NCBI GenBank assembly: GCA_900104565.1
Contig: LT629952.1
Span: forward strand, 1,549,604 to 1,613,603
Length of the DNA: 64,000 bases
Source of the DNA: Ruminococcaceae bacterium Marseille-P2935
GTDB lineage: Bacteria > Bacillota > Clostridia > Oscillospirales > Ruminococcaceae
Reading direction: 5' to 3'
In this document: one piece after another, positions 53,868 to 62,128 of the stretch
Layout: each line of letters begins with the position of its first letter
Numbering within the stretch: position 1 is the stretch's first letter
Translations under genes and position numbers: made by a program
The notes under the pieces: model-generated
The model's database searches: none
Told to the model about the DNA's origin: nothing
What the model saw: only the letters and a program-made list of their open reading frames with translations

Positions 53868-54545
53868 TTAGTCTTCCCGAGGAAGGCCCTGGCGGTAACG
53901 GTCCATAATACCTTTAAACAGCTCTCCATTGGTAGGAGGCGTCCAGGTAATTGCGTTAGCGCCTGCTTCAATCGTGGCCTTAATGCTTTCTTCGCTGGGG
54001 CCGCCCGTTGCAATGATCGCGACCTCTGGAAACTCCTGCCGCACCTTACGCACAATTTCTACCGTCTTCCCTGCAGCGGAAATATTTAAAATTCCGGCCC
54101 CTGCCTTTAACCTGGCAGCAATATCGTCCCGTTCGGACACCACTGTTATAACTATGGGAATATCAATGCTTTCGTACACCTGTTTAATTGTTTTATCGGG
54201 GGTTGGTGCATTGAGCACAACGCCAATTGCCCCCTGAAACTCTGCATGCAGCGCCAGGTTAACCACCCGTTTTCCGGTGGTAAGCCCGCCGCCTACCCCG
54301 CAAAACACGGGAATATCGGCCACCGACATAATAGATTGCGTAATAATGGGCTGAGGCGTAAAGGGGTAAACGGCGATTACCGCATCGGCATTTATATTGC
54401 GGATAATTGAGACGTCGGTAGTAAAAACAATGGATTTAATACGTTTTCCAAATATGCGAATCCCGCTGCATTCCTTGATGCATTCAGGTACCATGAGCAT
54501 ATGTTTGCGTAAATTCCCCTGAAATTCCGGAACAAATTTTGGCAT
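53868..54545 (-). CDS. TIM-barrel protein of unknown function
   Basis: The 225-residue protein has no signal or membrane segment. The repeated beta-alpha pattern includes FTTDVSIIRNINADAVIAVY, IPVFCGVGGGLTTGKRVVNL, IPIVITVVSERDDIAARLKA and AIIATGGPSEESIKATIEAG, ending NAITWTPP, consistent with a phosphate-binding TIM barrel. Databases often label such proteins 'hydrolase' without evidence. The ATG at 54545 follows GAGGGAGG; nine codons upstream are not needed. It stands alone, convergent with nothing, divergent from the flavin reductase. Confidence 0.65.
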   Translation of the reverse strand: MPKFVPEFQGNLRKHMLMVPECIKECSGIRIFGKRIKSIVFTTDVSIIRNINADAVIAVYPFTPQPIITQSIMSVADIPVFCGVGGGLTTGKRVVNLALHAEFQGAIGVVLNAPTPDKTIKQVYESIDIPIVITVVSERDDIAARLKAGAGILNISAAGKTVEIVRKVRQEFPEVAIIATGGPSEESIKATIEAGANAITWTPPTNGELFKGIMDRYRQGLPRED

Positions 54546-54895
54546 CAAAAACGCCTCCCTCTCTTTTCTCATCTTTTTTATAATTCATCATAACATGCTT
54601 TTAGACGCCATACAATATAAAGGAAAAATATGTAAGTTTATAGCCTTGCCGTCATACCACAATATGCTTAAAAGCAGAAGCAAAAGACAAATACATGCCC
54701 AGAGGTATGGGTACCTTGAATATGAGTATGATTTTAGGTACTGGCCTATGGGCCTATATCTCTTTTGGTTATAATACGTTATTAACCCAAACGGGAAATG
54801 AAAGTTTTTAACATATTTTGTTAATTTTTTCTGCAAGCTTTGCAAAATCTGTGTTATGATAAGTAATAGATAAATGTTCAGAATGGAGTGGTTTT

Positions 54896-55405
54896 ATGTC
54901 TCAGTTTACTGCTGTCGATCCCCTGCAGCTGCAGGAAAACCCGTTTCAGTTAATCGGAAAAGATTGGACCCTTATCACCGCCCGCAAAGGCGACAAGGTA
55001 AACACCATGACTGCCAGCTGGGGCGGTCTGGGCGTTTTGTGGAATAAAAATGTGGCATTTATTTTTATTCGCCCCCAGCGCTACACCTTTGACTTGGTCA
55101 ACGACGGAGAAACCTTCTCCCTGAATTTTTTGCAGGAGAGCTTCCGTCCTATGTTGGGTTATTGCGGCAAAGCTTCGGGCAGGGACGAAGACAAAATTGC
55201 CCATTGCGGCTTCCATATTTCTACCAGTGAGAATACCCCTTACATTGAAGAAGGCCGCCTTGCGGTCATCTGCCGCAAGCTTTATGCGCAGGATTTGGAC
55301 CCCGCCGCTTTTTTTGATGCGTCTATTCTGCCTCAATGCTACTCTGACCAGGACTACCACCGCATGTTTATTGGTGAAATTGTAAAGGTTTTGGTAAAAG
55401 AATAG
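54896..55405 (+). CDS. Flavin reductase family protein
   Basis: A 169-residue protein of the flavin reductase-like FMN-binding fold. NTMTASWGGLGVLWNKNVAF, FIRPQRYTFDLVNDGETFSL and MLGYCGKASGRDEDKIAHCG are the usual family positions (flavoredoxin type). It may bind FMN and move electrons between ferredoxin or NAD(P)H and partners. The ATG at 54896 follows AGAATGGAG at a usable distance. Single gene with a weak terminator (AAAGTC-gg-GACTTTTTC) near 55475. Confidence 0.82.
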   Translation: MSQFTAVDPLQLQENPFQLIGKDWTLITARKGDKVNTMTASWGGLGVLWNKNVAFIFIRPQRYTFDLVNDGETFSLNFLQESFRPMLGYCGKASGRDEDKIAHCGFHISTSENTPYIEEGRLAVICRKLYAQDLDPAAFFDASILPQCYSDQDYHRMFIGEIVKVLVKE

Positions 55406-55630
55406 TTGAAAGCAGCAGGCAGGAACCCAATGCAATTGGAAGGGCCGGGACGGTAACAATATGGCCCGTTAAAGTCGGGACTTTTTCTTGCGGATAAAAT
55501 CGCCCTTCCTCTCTTATTCCGGCTTTTACTGTGCTTTTTTCAGGGTATTATACCGGTTTTGCGCAAAAGGCCGTTCTGCCTCATTCCGCCTTAACTAAAT
55601 TTTTCTATCCCTCTGATAGGAGCAGCTGCT

Positions 55631-56146
55631 ATGATATTACAAACAGAACGATTGTACTTGCGTGAACTGGAGCAGTCAGACTACTGCGCATTGTGCGGCA
55701 TTTTAAAAGACCCCGAGGTAATGTATGCCTATGAACACGCTTTTGATAACGCCGAAGTGCAGGACTGGCTGGAAAAACAAAAACAGCGGTACAGCGACTA
55801 CGGTTTTGGGTTGTGGGCAGTCATTTTGAAGGAAACGAATAAGATGATTGGCCAATGCGGGCTAACCATGCAGGACTGTGCCGGCGAGGAGGTACTTGAG
55901 GTCGGCTACCTGTTTCAAAAAGCATATTGGCACCAGGGGTATGCGACAGAAGCTGCAGTCGCCTGCAAAGAATATGCCTTTGAACAGCTGCATGCCAAGG
56001 AAGTCTATTCCATCATTCGCGACAGTAACATTACTTCGCAGAATGTGGCCAAACGCAATGGCATGACCATGCGTAAAAAGTTTACGAAACATTACTACGG
56101 TATGGATATGCCCCATTTGGTATTCTCTGTAAAACGAACACCATGA
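55631..56146 (+). CDS. GNAT family N-acetyltransferase (RimJ/RimL-like)
   Basis: A 171-residue acetyltransferase. MILQTERLYLRELEQSDYCA at the start and KAYWHQGYATEAAVACKEYA (acetyl-CoA loop), with SIIRDSNITSQNVAKRNGMT, identify the RimJ/RimL subfamily. Typical substrates are N-termini of ribosomal proteins, tRNA-linked compounds or small amines, so the target is open. SD TAGGAG. Confidence 0.87.
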   Translation: MILQTERLYLRELEQSDYCALCGILKDPEVMYAYEHAFDNAEVQDWLEKQKQRYSDYGFGLWAVILKETNKMIGQCGLTMQDCAGEEVLEVGYLFQKAYWHQGYATEAAVACKEYAFEQLHAKEVYSIIRDSNITSQNVAKRNGMTMRKKFTKHYYGMDMPHLVFSVKRTP

Positions 56147-56166
56147 GCATTTTATATTCCAAGAAA

Positions 56167-56191
56167 GGGCATTGTTTAAAAACCAATGCCC
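56167..56191 (+). terminator. Hairpin after the GNAT gene
   Basis: GGGCATTG pairs with CAATGCCC around TTTAAAAAC, 20 bp after the stop. The T-rich stretch following is interrupted. Confidence 0.45.
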
Positions 56192-56263
56192 TCCCTTCAA
56201 AGTCTCATTTTTTGCTTGCAATAAAAAATGCGCATCTGGCACGGAGCAGGTCAGTGCATACGC

Positions 56264-56317
56264 GTGCCCTTTGGGTATCTTGTGCCCTCTGGGTATCGCG
56301 TACCCTTTGGGTATGTA
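56264..56317. repeat. Three tandem 18-bp repeats
   Basis: The unit GTGCCCTTTGGGTATCTT (56264) is followed by two variants (56282, 56300), each with a CCC-x2-3-GGG mini-palindrome. The function is unknown. Confidence 0.6.
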
Positions 56318-56331
56318 CCTGCGCATCCAGT

Positions 56332-56380
56332 AAAAATAGCCGAAGAAGGAACTTTCCCAATTGCAAAGCGGCTATTTTTT
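56332..56380 (+). terminator. Hairpin with U-tail in the GNAT-DUF6487 gap
   Basis: AAAAATAGCCG pairs with CGGCTATTTTT over a 26-nt loop, then TATA. Confidence 0.6.
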
Positions 56381-56386
56381 ATACGC

Positions 56387-56429
56387 TGCAGAAGGCCTCC
56401 AAAGCGCTCTGGCTTGGAGGCCTTCTGCA
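56387..56429. repeat. Perfect 16-bp inverted repeat
   Basis: TGCAGAAGGCCTCCAA and TTGGAGGCCTTCTGCA enclose an 11-nt loop, 17 bp beyond the stop of the minus-strand zinc-ribbon gene. Without a T-tract it is not a standard terminator, though it would form a very stable RNA hairpin. Confidence 0.65.
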
Positions 56430-56445
56430 CAATATGCTGTCATTC

Positions 56446-56682
56446 CTAATAGGTAATTATGATCTTGCGGCAGTCACGGCAGCAATACGCTACCGGCCAT
56501 TCTTGAGAAAAGTTTAGCTCGTATGGGGATGGGGGCAATGGAATTGCATTTGCTTTCTTCAAGCATTTTTTTGTATAAAATGCTATTTTTGATGGTTTTT
56601 CGCCAGCCGGTAAGAAATAATTGGATCCTCGGCTTCGCAAAGTGCCGACCTCCATTTCATTCCCGCAATCAGGACATTTCAT
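56446..56682 (-). CDS. PF20097/DUF6487-type zinc-ribbon protein
   Basis: A 78-residue protein with MKCPDCGNEMEVGTLRSRG at the start and YCCRDCRKIIITY at the end, two CxxC pairs that would hold one zinc. The order matches the DUF6487 small zinc-ribbon proteins of Firmicutes, of unknown role. The ATG at 56682 follows GGGAAGGGG; ten upstream codons are unsupported. Confidence 0.78.
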   Translation of the reverse strand: MKCPDCGNEMEVGTLRSRGSNYFLPAGEKPSKIAFYTKKCLKKANAIPLPPSPYELNFSQEWPVAYCCRDCRKIIITY

Positions 56683-56689
56683 AAAGCAT

Positions 56690-57040
56690 CCCCTTCCCAA
56701 AATATGAATCATACGGACATCATACCATATCGCGTCATATGCGAATGCAATTAAAGTTTCCGCTTTCTCTTTCGGTCCTGTTTTTTGTATGAAACTGCCG
56801 CAGAATGAAAGTTCTATTTACCATCGCCGAAACTCTGCCGCGTAGGGGTATTCGTTTTATAAAACAGCGCAGCCGGAGCCGTGGGCAAACACGTACCCAT
56901 GGGCATCTCCTTGGCATCATTTTCTTTTTGTTTTACAAAAATCTGGCGTGTCTTGTTCCTGTACCATGCAGCAGCCGGAACGACCTCCAACTTCTCATAA
57001 TCCTGACTTTGGAGTACTCTTTTACGCTTCGCAATAATAC
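56690..57040. other. Intergenic region, nothing recognised
   Basis: About 350 bp between the zinc-ribbon gene and the end of hflX. No supported gene or repeat. Confidence 0.4.
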
Positions 57041-58279
57041 TTATTGTATATAATCGCTAACTTTATACAAAAGTTTAATATCCACCAGCACATCTGCAAG
57101 GCAGCCATCCTGGGTATATTCCTCCTGAAACACCTTGCCTTCTCGCCTGATTTCATGAAGCAGGCCCTCCTGCCCATATGGAATAAGCAGAGTCAGGCGG
57201 CGGTGGGTTTCGATTAGTTTTTGGGCGATCTTTTGCAGCAATGCTTCAAAGCCAAAGCCGGTTTTTGCACTGATTGCGACCGAATTTTCCCCCATAAAAA
57301 AGTCGACGCCCGAAACCCGGTCACATTTGTTCAGTACCGTAATAATTGGTGTGTCCTGAATTCCCAATTCGGCCAGCAGCTGTTCGGTCACCTTTTTTTG
57401 CTGTTCCATCTGCGGGTTTGATATATCGCAGAGGTTTAAAATAAGGTCGGCATTTACCGCTTCCTCCAGCGTAGACTTAAACGCTTCGACCAAATGATGG
57501 GGCAACCGGCTGATAAAGCCTACCGTATCGATTAACATAACCCTGCGTCCATCCGGCAGGTCCAGCCCGCGGGAGGTTGGATCCAGAGTGGCAAACAGCT
57601 TGTCCTCCTCCAACACCCCTGCATCCGTCAACGCATTTAATAAGGTGGATTTGCCAACGTTGGTATAACCCACAATAGTTACAACCAGTACGCCATCCTT
57701 TTTGCGGCGCCGGCGCAACAGCTTACGCCGTTTTTCCATTTCATCCAGCTGGCTTTCCAGGGTTTGAATCCTTCTGCGAATATGGCGGCGGTCGGTTTCC
57801 AGCTTGGTTTCACCAGGACCCCGGGTGCCAATTCCGCCGCCCAGGCGGGAAAGGCTGGTACCTAAACCCGAAAGCCGGGGCAGGCGGTAGCGCTGCTGGG
57901 CCAGCTCGACCTGAAGACGTCCCTCGCTGGATTTTGCGCGCTGGGCAAAAATATCTAAAATTAACATGGTGCGGTCAATAACTGCTGTTTCACAAGCCGC
58001 TTCAATATTCCGCAGCTGGCTGGCAGACAGTTCATGATCAAAAATGAGCAGGTCGACCTCCTGATCCTTTACAAACTGAGCAATTTCTTCCAACCGCCCG
58101 GATCCAATACAGGTTGCCGAGTCAAACTCGCTGCGCTTCTGGCTCATTTTTGCTATCACCTGGGCACCGGCAGTATCTGCCAGTTCTGCCAATTCCTCTA
58201 ACGATGCCTCTACATCATACTCCCCAAGGTCTGCCGCTACCAGCAAGGCTCTGGGTTGATTTACGGTCAAATCTTCCAT
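57041..58279 (-). CDS. hflX: GTPase HflX
   Basis: The 412-residue protein has the N-terminal HflX domain (ACETAVIDRTMLILDIFAQR, GRLQVELAQQRYRLPRL), a glycine-rich linker (GGGIGTRGPGETKLETDRRH) and a G domain with GYTNVGKSTLLNAL, FATLDPTSR and LIDTVGFISRLP, then LNKCD. HflX is a ribosome-associated GTPase that splits stalled 70S ribosomes in stress and may confer antibiotic tolerance. The ATG at 58279 has the GGAG SD of the shared hairpin leader. A structured segment lies in its 360-bp upstream region. Confidence 0.94.
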   Translation of the reverse strand: MEDLTVNQPRALLVAADLGEYDVEASLEELAELADTAGAQVIAKMSQKRSEFDSATCIGSGRLEEIAQFVKDQEVDLLIFDHELSASQLRNIEAACETAVIDRTMLILDIFAQRAKSSEGRLQVELAQQRYRLPRLSGLGTSLSRLGGGIGTRGPGETKLETDRRHIRRRIQTLESQLDEMEKRRKLLRRRRKKDGVLVVTIVGYTNVGKSTLLNALTDAGVLEEDKLFATLDPTSRGLDLPDGRRVMLIDTVGFISRLPHHLVEAFKSTLEEAVNADLILNLCDISNPQMEQQKKVTEQLLAELGIQDTPIITVLNKCDRVSGVDFFMGENSVAISAKTGFGFEALLQKIAQKLIETHRRLTLLIPYGQEGLLHEIRREGKVFQEEYTQDGCLADVLVDIKLLYKVSDYIQ

Positions 58280-58286
58280 CCATACG

Positions 58287-58314
58287 CTCCATTCTGCCGT
58301 TTTGTTCCGGCACT
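58287..58314 (-). promoter_or_regulatory. Hairpin-SD leader element, copy 4 (hflX)
   Basis: On the minus strand GCCG-GAACAAAA-CGGC is followed by AGAATGGAG, 7 nt before the ATG. Confidence 0.55.
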
Positions 58315-58364
58315 AATAGAATTTGAAACTATCTTTCTTTCTGCAGTTCAGCAGGATCAAGGTA

Positions 58365-58495
58365 CCTCGGTGTTTTGAAGGAAACCCATATAGGGCGGAC
58401 ACCCAGCCTGTAATATGTTGGCCTTGCAAGGCCAACGCTCTGCTTTCCGCCTGCATAAAAACCATTCTTCTTATCAAATGCTGAAAACCTTGAGG
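58365..58495 (-). ncRNA. Candidate structured RNA upstream of hflX
   Basis: An elongated fold is visible on either strand. The outer arms are CCTC...GAGG with TTTT/AAAA (58365-58376 and 58484-58495), the middle helix is GGCGGA/TCCGCC (58394-58399 and 58446-58451), and the tip is the perfect palindrome GTTGGCCTTGCAAGGCCAAC (58417-58436). It could be a leader of hflX (minus) or a separate small RNA. It does not match a family I know, including 6S. Strand is a guess. Confidence 0.4.
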
Positions 58496-58640
58496 CTGGT
58501 TTTACCAAACAGCGGCGTTCTGCCTAATGCAGGTTCGGTATAAAATTCCCTTATGATTTTTGTTTCATTTACTTGTTCTGCCGGTTTGCGTAGGTGAACA
58601 TGTTACCCGTCCTTTCTATTGTTGTATCGTATCATACCTG

Positions 58641-60251
58641 TTATTCCTCTTTAAACAGCAGCTGGTCGAAATAAAATTCTTCAAACTGCTTACTTCCAGA
58701 AAGCTCTATATACCGGGATATTGCTTTTATTTGTGCCGCAGCCTGCCTGGCTTCTTCGCTCAGCAGCATCTGCCCGCAGCCAACACCAGCGCCGTTGCCT
58801 ACCGGGAACAGTTTTGTACGTAAATCTACCGGGAACAGCCCTATCCGGCATGCGCTGTCCAAATCAATATGTGCTCCAAAACCACCAGCTACATATACCC
58901 GGGCCAACTGGTCATTGTTTAAGCCTGCTTCTTTCAGCAGGCACTTTATACCCGCAGAAACAGCTGCTTTGGCCAGTTGAATTTCTCGAACATCTTTAGC
59001 GGTAATCCCAATTCCGGCGGCCGGGTCAAGCAGAAACATCTCGTTTGTTCGGTACTTGGCATACTCTGGCGGCGTTTCGTGTACATCCAACAGCCGGCCG
59101 GTACCGTCAATGATACCGGCATCCAACAACTGGGCTATACAGTCAACAATACCGGACCCACAAATGCCAACCGGGGGCTGCCCCCCAATCGTTTCTGTTG
59201 TAACCTTGCCATCTTGTACCCGTACTTTGCAGATTGCCCCAGGTACACTGCCAACGCCATATTCCAGGTGCGCCCCTTCAAACGCGGGACCAGCCGCTGT
59301 TGCACAGCAAAGAATCCCCTGCCGGCTGCCCACTGCCATTTCTCCGTTGGTACCCACATCAATAAGCAGGCAGGCATCGTCCCTTTGCTGCATTCCTGCA
59401 GCCACCATGCCCGAAACGATATCTCCGCCTACAAAGGCAGCAATGGATTCCACCAGGGTAACTTCGGCCCCCGGGTTCACGTTTAGGCCCAGCTGCTTTG
59501 CCTGCAGCATCAGCCTTTTGGTAAAACGTGGAACAAAGGGGGACGTGGCCATTCCAGACGGATCCTCTCCGGCTGCCAGGTGAAGCATGGTAGTGTTCCC
59601 GGTCAGATACACCTTAATTATATTTATTGGAATTATATTTTTATAACTTGTAAATTGAGCTATCAATTGATTCAGCAGGCGTATAACTGCTTGCTGCATA
59701 AGGGGTAGGTTTTTGGGGTTTTCCCGCACGGCCCCTATGCGTGAAATAACATCCGCTCCAAAACTTCTTTGGGGGTTAAGCGCCGAGCCCGACCATAACA
59801 AAGCGCCATCGGCCATATGATAAAAATACACGGCTAAGGTGGTGGTACCAATATCCACCGCCATCCCAACCGGCTGTTCCACCTGCTCATTCCACGGCCT
59901 GCCGCAACGGCAGTCCAGCTTGTACTGATAAAGCCCAATTCCCTCTGTTTGTACCAATACAGGCTGATTTTGCTGCACCTGAACCCGGTAGCTTTCTGCT
60001 GCCTTTACTTGGCAGGCCAGCCGCCAACCATCATTCACAAGGTTTCCCAGCAGTTCTTCTTCCTGGGGAGTAGGGGGAGGCAGCACCCCTGTTAGCCGAA
60101 CTTTGCATTTGCCGCAGCGGCCTTTCCCTGCACAGGGGGCATCGATATACACCCCATTGCGTATTAAAACTTCCAGCAGGGGTTCCCCCTGCCGGCAAGG
60201 GTATGTGATACCATCTGACATAGTAATATTTTCCACCTGGTTTTCCCCCAT
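58641..60251 (-). CDS. RACo-like corrinoid activation protein (2Fe-2S plus ASKHA, DUF4445)
   Basis: The protein (536 residues from the ATG at 60251) has an N-terminal plant-type [2Fe-2S] domain with ligands in APCAGKGRCGKCKV and LACQV, a linker, and an ASKHA ATPase domain: VGMAVDIGTTTLAVYFYHMA, CLLIDVGTNGEMAVGS and VYVAGGFGAHIDLDSA. Such proteins (RACo, RamA) use ATP to reactivate Co(II) corrinoid proteins of methyltransferase systems. No corrinoid protein or methyltransferase lies in the window. The start is uncertain: ATG at 60251 keeps the first strand of the ferredoxin domain, ATG at 60221 has AGGTGG upstream. Divergent from DUF1638. Confidence 0.85.
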   Translation of the reverse strand: MGENQVENITMSDGITYPCRQGEPLLEVLIRNGVYIDAPCAGKGRCGKCKVRLTGVLPPPTPQEEELLGNLVNDGWRLACQVKAAESYRVQVQQNQPVLVQTEGIGLYQYKLDCRCGRPWNEQVEQPVGMAVDIGTTTLAVYFYHMADGALLWSGSALNPQRSFGADVISRIGAVRENPKNLPLMQQAVIRLLNQLIAQFTSYKNIIPINIIKVYLTGNTTMLHLAAGEDPSGMATSPFVPRFTKRLMLQAKQLGLNVNPGAEVTLVESIAAFVGGDIVSGMVAAGMQQRDDACLLIDVGTNGEMAVGSRQGILCCATAAGPAFEGAHLEYGVGSVPGAICKVRVQDGKVTTETIGGQPPVGICGSGIVDCIAQLLDAGIIDGTGRLLDVHETPPEYAKYRTNEMFLLDPAAGIGITAKDVREIQLAKAAVSAGIKCLLKEAGLNNDQLARVYVAGGFGAHIDLDSACRIGLFPVDLRTKLFPVGNGAGVGCGQMLLSEEARQAAAQIKAISRYIELSGSKQFEEFYFDQLLFKEE

Positions 60252-60271
60252 TCTGCCGGGATTCCCCCGTT
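60247..60271 (-). promoter_or_regulatory. Possible hairpin-SD leader element, copy 5
   Basis: On the minus strand a GGG-aat-CCC mini-hairpin leads to CGGCAGAATGGGGG. The CGGCAGAATGG core is shared with the other four elements, but the GCCG arm is not conserved, so this is the weakest copy. Confidence 0.3.
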
Positions 60272-60364
60272 GTTTGCCTGCTCCTGTTTTATCATAAACG
60301 CAGTGAATGATAAAATTGCGCATAAAGCCGTAAGCCCCGGGCGAATCGGCCCGCGCATGAATAT

Positions 60365-60390
60365 AAAATAACCGCTTTGTGGTTATTTTA
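60365..60390. repeat. AAAATAACC hairpin between RACo-like and DUF1638 genes
   Basis: AAAATAACC-gctttgt-GGTTATTTT is a 9-bp stem. The AATAACC/GGTTATT arms match the ends of the dispersed palindromic repeats. It may alternatively be a small bidirectional terminator or operator in the divergent promoter region. Confidence 0.5.
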
Positions 60391-60528
60391 TCACAAACCC
60401 TGCACCGGGGAAACCTTTATTTTGTTACCGCCGAACCTATGCCAGATAGTACCAGTTGAATTTGCAGCCAAAATCGGCTATGCTTACCCATAGAGGGTCC
60501 TTCCAAAACCAAGCAAAGAGGTGTAAAA

Positions 60529-61275
60529 ATGCGACTGAAAGTGATTGCCTGCAAAGTACTTACAAGAGAGATTGGTGCTCTTTCGGCCCAATGTCCTAAT
60601 TTTTTAGATATTACCTGGATAAGACAAGGGTACCATGATGAACCAGAAAAGCTGCACCAGATTCTGCAGCAGCAAATCGACCTGATTGATCAGGGGGACG
60701 ACCCATACAGCTGCAGCCCTGAAGCCGGAGATTTTGACGCCATTGTACTGGGCTATGGTTTGTGCAGCGGCGGCACTATGGGGCTGAAAAGCCAAAAATA
60801 CCCCTTGGTTATTCCCCGTGCCCATGACTGTATCACATTGTTTTTGGGCAGTAAAGATCGTTATCGCGAATTATTTGATCAACATAGTGGGGGCTTGTAC
60901 TGGTTTACCCCTGGGTGGGTGGAAAATTGCCTCATGCCGTCTCAAAAACGCTATGAGCAGACTTTGGCGCTCTACACCAAAAAATACGGCGCGGAGAATG
61001 CGCAGTACCTAATGAAAATGGAACAGAGCTGGTTTACCCGTTATCACAGTGCAGCCTATCTGCAGCTGCCCGGTGTTTCAAATGTGAGCTACCGCGCTTT
61101 TACCGAAGAGTGTGCCGACTATTTAAATTGGGATTATGAAGAGTTTTTAGGGGATGACCGCCTGCTGAAAAATATGCTGTGGGGCGAGTTTAACCCGGAA
61201 GATTTCTTAGTGGTTCCCGCCGGAAATACCGCACGCCAAAGCTATAAAAAGGACATTATTGAATTAGCGGAATAA
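60529..61275 (+). CDS. DUF1638 domain-containing protein
   Basis: The 248-residue protein starts MRLKVIACKVLTREIGALSA, with a conserved Cys, then GDFDAIVLGYGLCSGGTMGL, IPRAHDCITLFLGSKDRYRE and GGLYWFTPGWVENCLMPS, the DUF1638 pattern. DUF1638 proteins occur beside corrinoid methyltransferase genes (methylamine/glycine betaine types), and this one is divergent from a RACo-like activator. Its exact role is unproved; several Cys/His suggest cofactor or metal binding. SD GAGGTG. Confidence 0.86.
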   Translation: MRLKVIACKVLTREIGALSAQCPNFLDITWIRQGYHDEPEKLHQILQQQIDLIDQGDDPYSCSPEAGDFDAIVLGYGLCSGGTMGLKSQKYPLVIPRAHDCITLFLGSKDRYRELFDQHSGGLYWFTPGWVENCLMPSQKRYEQTLALYTKKYGAENAQYLMKMEQSWFTRYHSAAYLQLPGVSNVSYRAFTEECADYLNWDYEEFLGDDRLLKNMLWGEFNPEDFLVVPAGNTARQSYKKDIIELAE

Positions 61276-61286
61276 TTGATACACAG

Positions 61287-61317
61287 AACCGGGGGAAGAC
61301 TTCCTCCGGTTTTTTTG
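61287..61317 (+). terminator. Terminator of the DUF1638 gene
   Basis: AACCGGGGGAA pairs with TTCCTCCGGTT (one G-T pair) over GAC, then TTTTTT. Confidence 0.88.
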
Positions 61318-61320
61318 CCC

Positions 61321-62070
61321 GTTTCAGCTTGATAAGCCCACCGGTTTTATTAAAGAAAATAAAAAGATTTTCATAAAAGCTTTTTTAACTGCCTCTTTGT
61401 TGAATTGCCAGCCCAAACTGGTAGAACGAAAATCCGTTTGCAAGCTGCAGCAAGCTGAAAGCGCATAAGCCTTGCCAATTTTACAGGAATTTTCATACCT
61501 TGTAATTTTTTGAGCCAACAAAGTGTTTGTACTATACCTGTTGCCCAGTTTATAAACAGATCGTACCGGCCAAATTTTGAGGCGCCCTGAATCTTCCCTT
61601 AAATATTTTCAATAATGTTGCAGATGGCAAAGTGCGAATGTATTTTGGGTATTAGGCCGATTATTTTTAGCCTAACGATAAAAAGGGCACCTGTTTAATT
61701 GAATTGTCGGACTTGCTTTTTTAACAGGTAGGCTCACATTGGGCTGATATGTTTGTTTTCCATGAAAGAGTTGGACTGTCAAAGGCTTTTAGATACCCTG
61801 ATGTTGAATTGATGGGTTAAACCTGCTAAAAATATATTTCTTTAATACGGGCGAGCCTGCCATAGGCATAAACCCCGTCTTTTTCCAGGGGTTCTGCTTT
61901 CCTTTATCAAGCGAAAAGCCTTCAAAGTAGCAGCCTGCAAAATTTAAAATACAAAACAGCAATCTGGCAGTTTTCCAACATAATGCCAAGATAATACGAC
62001 TAAACGATAATCTTTTTAACCTTTATGCTTGTTTCTACTCAACATCCGCAGATTTTCCAACTTGCTCCCC
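61321..62070. other. Large intergenic region without a supported gene
   Basis: About 750 AT-rich bases. Two short minus-strand frames (61324-61521, 61789-61989) lack SD sites and family resemblance. They may be remnants of genes, but I cannot show it. Confidence 0.5.
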
Positions 62071-62099
62071 TTGACAATTTTTTCTGTTCCGTATATACT
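62071..62099 (+). promoter_or_regulatory. Sigma-A promoter of the tetR gene
   Basis: A consensus TTGACA (62071-62076) and TATACT (62094-62099) are separated by exactly 17 bp. The operator overlaps the end of the -10 box. Confidence 0.85.
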
Positions 62100-62112
62100 G
62101 AACATTGTTCAG
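62098..62112. promoter_or_regulatory. TetR operator, copy 1
   Basis: CTGAACATTGTTCAG is a 15-base perfect dyad (arms CTGAACA/TGTTCAG) overlapping the -10 box and transcription start of tetR, the classical place for autorepression. Confidence 0.8.
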
Positions 62113-62128
62113 TTTGGAGGGATCACAG

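Noticed and set aside
58365-58495. 6S RNA
   Set aside because: The rod-like shape is suggestive, but the conserved central-bubble bases that I know are not recognisable; kept only as an unassigned structured element.
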